Source: Thraustochytrium sp. TN22 (taxonomy: Eukaryota; Sar; Bigyra; Thraustochytrida; Thraustochytriidae). Taken from it: DNA of 64,000 bases. Of the stretch, positions 29,901 to 38,900 are shown piece by piece. The stretch is from positions 132,416 through 196,415 of the forward strand of contig JABLUY010000005.1 of the NCBI GenBank assembly GCA_013306675.1, read 5' to 3'. The notes below the pieces were generated by a model, which did no database searches, was not told the origin of the DNA, and worked only from the letters and a program-made list of their open reading frames with translations. Within the stretch, counting starts at the first letter, position 1. The number at the start of each line of letters is the position of its first letter. Both the position numbers and the translations under genes were made by a program.

Positions 29901-32900
29901 AAGTCCATGCCGCGTACGAACATGCTCACGAAAGCGTTCAGCGAGAACTGGTAGAGCGCATCGAGGTTGGACAGTGCGCCCATCACGCCAAAGATTAGCG
30001 CGCCGCGCTGCGCCACGCCGCGATACTTGGCCATGGCGCTGTCGAGCCCGTCCCGACGCGCCTGGGCGGCCGCAGTCTGGTCCGCGATCTGCGTCAGCCG
30101 GGCCTTTGAGCCCTCCAGCACCCGAATGAGCTCCTTGTCCGCGCACACGTCGCCCTCTGCATCGGCGAGCGAGACCAAGATGGCATCCTCCAGCGCCTCG
30201 CGCTGCACGCGAAGCTGCTTCTCCATCTGGCCAAGCCGCGCGCCAAGATCGGCGAGCGCGGCGTGCTCCTTGCGGAAGATGAGTGCCAGAAGCTGCTGCT
30301 CCAGGCCGGCCGGCGACGCGGAAAAGTCCACCACCGCGCACGTGGCGAAGAGGCGACCGTTCAGCGCCGGCCGCGGCTGTGCCACGTGCAGCGTGAGCCG
30401 GAAATCGGCATGCACCTCCACTTCGTCCTCGCCAATCTGCACCATGGGCCGTCCACCGCGCATGCGAAAGTCACGAAACACGAGTGCTTGCAGTGCGCAA
30501 GGAAGGTCCCCGCGCGCCTCCTCCAGCAAGAAGGCCTCGCCCTCCACAGCGGCCTTGGCGAGGCGCGCCACGGTCTCTGCCCCATCCGCGAGCATGGCTA
30601 TTCCGGGCCGTGGCTTGGCGTTTGCGGCGTGCCTCGCCCGCAGCCACGCGAGCGCCTGCAGGTGCGGGTCAAGCACCATAATCCAGCGCTTGGAAACGGC
30701 GCTCAGCGTGGCACGCACGACGAGTGCGGCGTTCTCGGCGGCCGCCGCGTCGGGCGGCAGGCCTTCGTACTGCCAGGTTGCTAGCTCGGCCGGCGTCGCG
30801 AGGAGATCGAAGAGTTGCAAGTCCTCGCGGACCGCGATGGCCTCGCCCGCAGCAGCCTTCGCGAGCCGAGGAAGCCACCTGTGCTCGACCAAGTGTGCGC
30901 GCACGTTGGTCGGCAACGGAGCGCCGTAGCAGGCAAGAGCCGCGCCGACAAGCGAGTCGCCCAAAATGACGGCAAACTCCTGGTCGAGGGCCTCCATGGT
31001 CCGTGCCCAGCGGTCCGTCTCGGAGGCGAGCGCCGTAGTGAGCCGCCGCGCAAGATCGAGCTGAAGCTGACTGCGCTCGGCGCGCGCCACGGCCGCGTCG
31101 CGCTGCTCCTCGGCCTCCCGCAGGTCCGCGCGGAGGCGGGCCAAGCGCTGCTCGAGCTCGTTCACCTTGGACTTGACCTTGTCGAGGACCTTGGCGGCCT
31201 TTTCATACTTGGCTTCCACCTCCTCGAGCAGCTGCCGCTTGGGCTCCACGCAGAGAATGGCGTCGTAGTACGCGACCATGTTTTCAACCCAGAGTGCCAG
31301 CGCACCAGCGGCCTTGTTCTTGCGCTCCAGCGCCTCCGCGTTGAAGTGCTCCAGCGCTAGGAGCGGTCGGACGCTGGCCCAGTTCACTTTGGGCACGCGG
31401 AAGTCCTCAACAGCGGCGCGAAAGTCCCCCAGCTGTGTCAGGAATTCGTTGATGTTGCCCAAGAGGTCCTTTTTGCAGCCCTCCCACGTCAGCGTCTTGG
31501 GCTTGCCCGACTTGGTCAGCAGGATGCGCGGATCGACGCCGGCCAGCAGTGTCAAGGCCGCGCAAAAGACGTCGTCTACGCCCTTGGGCGGCGTGCTCAT
31601 GGACTTGCACTCGCCGAGATCCTTCTTGGTGATGCTGTCAAAGGCGTCCAGCGCGCGCTTCAGGATGGGCTCGGCGCGCGCAAAGTCGGCCTGCGCGTCG
31701 TCACGAATGGTCTGCATCTCCGCCTCGATGGTGTCGCACTTGCGCTGCTCAGCCTCAACCAGCTTGCCCTCCTCAGCCACCACCTCGGCGTCGCGCGCCA
31801 CCTCTTCGGCCTGCGCGTCGGCCAGCATGGTCTTCTCTTCGGCGTCCTCGAGTTGCGCCTTGATTTCCTCTTCCAGCGAGTTCACGAGTCGGTCGGCCTC
31901 CCGCATGCGCTCTGCGACGCTCTCCAGCCGACCGCGCTTCTGCCGGTTGTCCCGTTGCGCCTTGGCCAGCCGCACCTTGAAGGTGCGCACGCATTCCACG
32001 TAGGCCGCAAGGGGGAGCTGTACGCCGCCCGCGGCTTCGCGCGCTGCCCGTTGCGCGTCCACGTATGCTTCGTAAAAGAAGGCCAGCGCGCCAGCGCGTA
32101 CCTCGTCTGAGCCAAGGTCGACCTCCTCGAGCTCCTGCTTGGCGACCTGGCCCAGCCCGAGCTCTGGCCACGCTTGAAGCCACAATACGGTGGTGGCTCG
32201 CGTGAGAGGCGGGAAGATGTCTAGCCACGCGTAAAAGCGCGTGTGCGTCGGGCTGAGGCAGAGCGCCACGTGCAGGTGGCGACGCACGTTCTCGAGGAAG
32301 ATCGCGAAGCAGCTTGCGATGTCCGTGCCGCGGCCCGCGAGCTTGGCGCGACTCTGCAACTGCTGGGCGACAGACTCCTTCTCCTCGGCTGAGAAGCTCT
32401 CCGACAGCAGGCTCCCACTCGCCATGAGGTCGCCAAGGTGCACGAGGAAGCTCTCGTCCAGGACGGCGCTCTCGTGCACGAGCAGCACGCGCGGACTCCC
32501 ATGAATGCCCACCTGGAAACAGAGGCCCTTGAGGTCCTCCTTGAAGTCCTTGAGGCCGTAGGTGGGCGTCACCGCGAGCTCGCTCAGTGTCATGCCACAC
32601 TGTTGGGCCGCCATGTGCACCAGCGCCTTTTTGCCCACGCCGCCCGGTCCGATCAGCAGCGCGTGGCCCGCTGGCATCTGGAGCACGCGCACAACGCGGC
32701 AAATTCGATCCATGACCTCGTCGAAGAGGGGCAGGTCCACCTCGCAGCGCGCGTCATTGCACGTTTCGAGCGCTTGCGCCAGCGCAGGGCGCAGTTCCTC
32801 AAGATCCAACACCTGGTCGTACACGGCCTCCGCGTCGACATCGGCCGCGTCGGCGCCGCGAGGCCCAAAGTCGCAAAACACGAGCGGCTCGCCATTGTCC

Positions 32901-35900
32901 TGCGCCCAAAACTTGGTCAAATTGTGCGTCGGGAAACGTCGCTTGGCCTGCGACTGCGCGAGATCGTGGTACCGCACGCGGTCGCTCTCTGAGATCGCGC
33001 TGTCGCCGTAGACGCGCTCGCACTCGTGCGCCCAAAGGCGCACGAACTTACCCGGGTCCTTGTACTCGGCAGGCGTCGCGCGGAGGAGGCCCTGAAAGAC
33101 GCGCGACAGGTGGTCGAGCCCGAAAGTGTAGTGCGGCGCGGCTGCCGTGGCGCGCAGGCGGGCGGCGACATCCAGGTGCAGGCCCACGGCACCCTCCACG
33201 AGTGCTGAGGACAACGCCTTGACGCCGTCCGCAAAGTGTCGGAGGTGGTTGTCGAGGAAGGTCTGAAAGACTGCGGCTAGCGCGGCGGCATCTGGAACGC
33301 GCGTGGCGAGCACCACAAAGTGCCGTAAGAGGCGCGAGTCGAGTGCGCACCGAGGGCCGCTCGTGCTGGCTGTCGCGCACGCCAGGTACTGGCAGCCCTG
33401 GATCTGCTTTTGTGCGAGCATGCGCGCGTCGTGAACCACGCCGAGTTCCACCTGCTGACGAAGCTGTACGAGCGGCTCGCGTGAGCCATAGGCGTCAGCA
33501 CGGGGTAGGTGCAGGTCGTCCAGGAAGACCACAAGCTGGAGGTCCTCCCCGGGCGGGCCCCACGCCGTGGCGGTCTTCTTCTCCAAGTTTGCCTCCAACG
33601 CGCGGTGCATTGAGGCCGCCGTTGAGAAATAGTGCACAGGCAGCGTGACCGGGCGCTGCTCTGTGCGATCGAGCTCGCGAAGCAGGTGGCGCACGAGCAT
33701 GGACTTGCCCGTGCCGGCCGGTCCAATAAGCATGGCGGGCTGCTCCAGCGCGATCATGCGTTCGAGCCAGAAGGAGGCCGCACAGGTGTCGGGCGTTGGG
33801 ACGAGCACCTCGTGCACGGGCGTCTCGAGGGAGTCAAAGGCCGCGGCGTTGCGGTAGCCCGATGCGTTCTTCCAGAGGTCAAACTTGTCGGCGCCCACGT
33901 CAAGAAAGTAGTCAAAAATCGTGTCCCGCGGCGGGATCTTGACGCCCTTGAAGGTCGTGCGCCACCACTGCGAGAACTCGAGGCGTGCTTCGCTCGTGCT
34001 GAGTGTGCCGCCGAAGGCCCACACGGCACAGAAAACAAACGCCGGCTCCAGGACACGCCCGGCCGCTTTTGCGTCCTCCGGGCCCTCCACAAGCTTGTCC
34101 TCGTCTGCGCCAATGACCGCGTCTAGCATGCGCAGAAGCGTGGAGATCTGGTGTACGGGCTCAAGCGGCACGGCCGCAGACGCCGCAAAGGTGCGCCGCA
34201 GCTCCTGCAGCGCTGCTGGCACGTAGGACTGGAAGAGCGAAGAGATGGCTTCTTTGACGTGGTCGTCCCACTCCTTGCGCTGGATCCACGACGCCATGAG
34301 CGCCTGCCAGGGCGCGTCGCTGGCATCGTCGCCCACGCAGAGGAGGGCAACGCGGCTCACGGTGGCCGGGCTGGCGTGCGCCAGGTCGCTCATCTCCATG
34401 ATGAGCCTGACGTCCTCGCGTAGCGGGATGCGCTCCATCGAGGCCAGCGTAAGTGCGCCAACGCTCTCGTCCAGTAGCGTGTGCAGCGACTCGCACCAGA
34501 CCGGGTCCGCCTCGCCGTCGAGCACGAGCCACTGTTGCGTAGGACCCAAGTCGGCTCTGGCGCTGGCTCGCAGGGCTTGCGAGAAGAGGCCGTCGCGCCA
34601 CTCCCTGGAGACAGGGTCGACCTGGCCCAACAAGCCCACCGTGTCCTGGGCCTTGGGAAAGAAGACGCGCGCGGTGGGCTTCTTCTTGAGCAGCTGGAGC
34701 GCGCGCTGGAGCGTGCGCCAAGTCTCGGACTTTCCGGCACCTGGTGGGCCGACGAGGAAGACAGCCTGCCGCAGGCGCAGCAGGTCAAAGAGTTGGGCGG
34801 CGCGCGCGAGAAAGCCGTGGTCCGGCCACAGTTCGCGCGCCGCGCAGGCCTCTTTAATGGCTAAGTCCAGGTCGTTGTCCACCTCGGACACGGCCTGCAC
34901 CTGGGTAAAGAGGTCGGCAAGCAACGCGTCAAAGGCCGGCACGTCAGCAGGCGCGATGCGCGGCGCGTACACATCGCGGAGTGCGCCCAGTAGCAGACCA
35001 GCCTCGCTGGCGTCGGACATGGCACGCCGCCGGTCTCCAGCCTTGCGCACGGCGCTGCGCATGAGGCGAAGGCCCCAGTCATAGCGGTGGTTCGAGGCCA
35101 CGAGGGCGGCGGCGTGGCCCAGAAAGGCCGACAGCTTGGCGGCAAGCTCCGGTGCCTGCGCGAAGCCCTCGCCGAGAAAAAGCGCCTCGCCAATGACGCC
35201 CAGGTGCGGGACCGCGACGGCGACCGGCCGGAAGAGGCCGCGCAGGCCCTCGGGCAGGGCCGCCCTCTCGGTCTCCGGCCCGCCGGGTCGCAATGTCGCC
35301 GTGACCATAAAGGTGGGAAGCATCGCGACCGAGGTGCCGTCTGGTGTGACGAAGGCGCTGCGGCCAGCCGTTCGAGCGGAGAAGATGGCGCGAAGCTGCG
35401 CCGTGCAGGCGGCGAGAACCCACGGCGCGAGGCGGTCAAAGTCCTCGAGGCAAACCCAGGCACCCGAGGCGGCCATGCCGGTGAAGAGCTGGCCGAGTGA
35501 GGCGAAGTCCGTCTCCGGCGCGCACCCGAAGACGAGCGCGTATTTTCCCACGCAGGCGGCGAACTCTGTGAGCACAGCCGTGCGACCGGGCGAGGTCGCG
35601 CTTGTGGCGGGGCTGCAGGCGGCGAGCTGTGCCTTGAGCGCGCGGGAGAGGGCGAGGAAGGCTCGCGCGGTCAGCGGCGTGTGCACGAGCCGCGCGTGGC
35701 TGCCGACGTACTCGAAGCCATAGTCGAACGAGACGCCGCAAATGTCAGCAGCGGCCGTGGCGCGTTGCTTGAGCTGCCGCTGCCACGCGAAGGCGGAGGC
35801 GGATTCAACGTTGGTACGCACGAGATCCTCCACGACGTCACGGAAGTGCACATCGTTGGCGAGCGCGGCGGCAAGCCGCGCGCGCGCGCTCACCTGGACG

Positions 35901-38900
35901 GACCCTTGCTGACGCGCGTGCTTGGCCATGTCGGCGAGCTGCTGGCGGCGCTTCGCGGCGTATTCTTGCATGGCACTACGATTGCCCGTGGCGAGCGCCC
36001 CGAGCGCGGCCTCGACCTCCTGCGCGAACGCGACGCGGCAGACGAGGAGCGCGACCTGGAGCACGTCGGAAAAGCAGCCAGCGGGAGCGGACGCGGGCGC
36101 GTCCAGGAGCCAGTCCTTGCGCTGTTGCGCCTTGTACCGCGCGAGGCTGCGCGAGAAGGCGGACTTGAGCGAGGCCTGGACGGCGTTGGCCAGCGCGAAG
36201 AGGTAGTCCTCGACCTTGCCAGTGAGCGCGACCGGGTTCTCCAGCGCGCCCTGCTCGGTGGGCGCCAGCGCACTGACCCAGTGCGTGGCGGTCTTGGCCG
36301 AGTCGTCGACCAGGAAGGCGGAGAGCGCAGGAAAGACGGCGGCGACGTGGCGGAGCACCTCGGCGGGCTTGGAGCCCTTGCTGAGGATATCGAGCAGCTG
36401 GGCCTCGGAGCAAAAATAGAAACGCGGGAAGAGCGCGCGCTTGGTGGCGAGGTAGTTGCCGAGGCTGCGCTTACAGAGCTCAAGCTGCTCGCTGATCTCC
36501 TCCATGGTGTCGGCGAGGCGAGGCGTGATGCAGAACTTGAGGAGCAGCTTGGCCTTGAGGGCATCGTCGAGCAGCTTGCGCACGTCTGCGTCGAGCGCCA
36601 CGAAGCGGCGCGCGTCGTCCGGAAGCGCCTGCTTGACCTCCTCAGACATCATGAAGAGCGACTCGAGATAGGCCCAGGTCTGCTGGATGATGGCGAGATG
36701 CTTGGTGGTCTTGGCAATGCCGGCGAGGGCGGACTGCCAAAAGGTGAGGCCTTTGCACTTGATGCCATCGACCGAGGTGTAGGCGTCGAAGAAGGGACCC
36801 GCATGCGGCGAACTGCCCATGGCCTGCACGGAGATGAGGTCGCCCTCGAGCGCCTGCGCCTCGTCCTCTGGCAGAAAGACGTGCGCCGGATGGTCCGGCG
36901 CTGCGCCGGGCCGGGGCTCCTCACAGAGCTGGGCGCCGGTCCAGTTACGCTCGACCTTGGCGAGCGCTGTCTCAATCTTGGCCTCCTTGCCGGCCTTGCT
37001 GGCGATGTCCTCCACTTGGGCGGCGAACTCGTGGAGCCCGAGGTCAAGCACCTCGCCAAGGCGCAGCGAATCGTTCTCGTCCGGGCTGGTGAAGCTGCGG
37101 CGCAGCACAGTCTTGAGCTCCTGCCAGTGACGAGCACGCATGGCTGTGCTGCCGAGCTGCGCGACGAGAGGGCAGGTGAGCAGAAAGTTGCGCACCTCGC
37201 GTTCGAGGCCGAGGAAGGCGTCGCTCTCGCGCACGTCGCGCGCGAGCGCGCGCACTGCTTTGCCGCGCTTGCGCGCCTCGTCTTCGAGCAGCTCGGGTCG
37301 TACGTTGCGCCAGAGCGTGGCCTTGGACTCATCGACGAAGATGAGCGCGTCGGCCGCCACTTCCCAGAGCTCCTGCGTGTGCTCGAGCAGGCGCGAGATG
37401 CGGTCCATGGCAGAGGAGGCACCGTTGCAGAGCTCGGGAAACTCAAAGAGCTGCGCGAGGCGCTTCATGTCTGCGTGCGTGATGAAGCGCGCCTCGTGCG
37501 CGTCGAGCGCGTCCGCGAGTGCGCTCAGTGCGCCCTCGGGACCGGCGTCCCAGGAGAAGCAGGCGAGCTGCTTGAGAGAGGCCTCGTAGGCGAGGACGGC
37601 AGCCTCGTATTCGGCCAGATCATTCTTGGTCTTCTCTCCATGCGCGAGCACGTGCGGGCGTAGCGCCGCGTTGGCGAGGGCGAGCAGGTTGGGCTGGCCC
37701 TCAATGATCGTGGCCCATTCCTCGCGCACCTTGGCGACGTCCTTGAGGCGCTTCTCGGTCTTGACGCCATAGTTCTCGGCGAGGTGGTGTGCCACGCACT
37801 CCGCAATATCCACGTCGAGCTCGAGCTGCGCTCGCTCGTTCTCCACCATGAAGACCTTCTCTTTGACGGCAATGAGCGCCTTTATGTCGCGCTCCAGCTC
37901 GGGCGCGTAGCTGGGCGTGATGGCCTTTTGCAGCTGCGTGCGCGTCGCGGTGATGAGTTTGCGAGTTGCTTGAAAGCTGCGGTCCACGGACTCGCGCAGC
38001 AGCTGGCCGTTCATCTTGTTGGCCGACTTGGGCGCCTCATCGTCAAAGAAGACGGGAAAGGGGCTGCCGCGGATTGGGCCCGCCTTGCCGGAGTCGTAGA
38101 CCTGGCCAGTCTCGTCACGAAAGGTGCCGGCGAACTCAACCTCGACCTCGTAGTCGCCGGCAGCCGGCGCCGTATATTCAACCGCGTAGGTGCCGTCCTC
38201 GTTATCCTCGATGACGGCGTCCAAGACGGCCACATCGTCGCCCTTGATGCGGACAATAAAATCATCCCCACCCTCGGCGCGACGCGCGCCGCTCGCGTCA
38301 TTGGCATGGATGACAAACATGGTGGGCGCGCCGGGGCAGCCCCCGCGCAGGAGGCCCGGACCGTAGGCCAGACAGGCCTCGGCCAGGGTGACGGCCGTGA
38401 AGGTGTACTTTTGCGAGGTCACCGTAAAGGAGTCGTCGCGAAAGGCGATACGCACGTCGGCCTCAAGGCGCCCTCCCTGCAGGTCGCCCCGCAAGAGCTC
38501 GTCGAAGTTGGGCGCCTCGCACACGATGGTCTCGCCATTGACGAAACTTGCGCTGGCGTCCAAAATGTGGCCACCGCGCGCGATAAAGCGCACTTTAATG
38601 CGCGGGTCCTTGGGGTCGTGCACGAAGTCAAGGCCCGTGATGGTGAGCTGCGTGCCGCCGGTGAGCGGGCCCTGGTGCGGAAAGATGCCCAAGATGGCGT
38701 ACGGCGGGCCGACCACAGCGCCCACATCCAGCGTGTAAATGTCGTCCAGCCATTGGTTCGCCCAGCCGCCAAAGACCACGAGACGGCTGCCCTTTGTGTC
38801 ATAGCCGAAGGTGGTGTCGGCGCGCGCGCACGGCAGGTCGCCGCGCACACGCGGCCGGTCAAATACACAGGTGCCAGTGTCAAGCACGAGCACGCGGCTC

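Noticed and set aside
35579-35602. Dynein AAA1 loss explained by a compensated frameshift
   Set aside because: The residues on both sides align with AAA1 at normal spacing, so only substitutions are needed.
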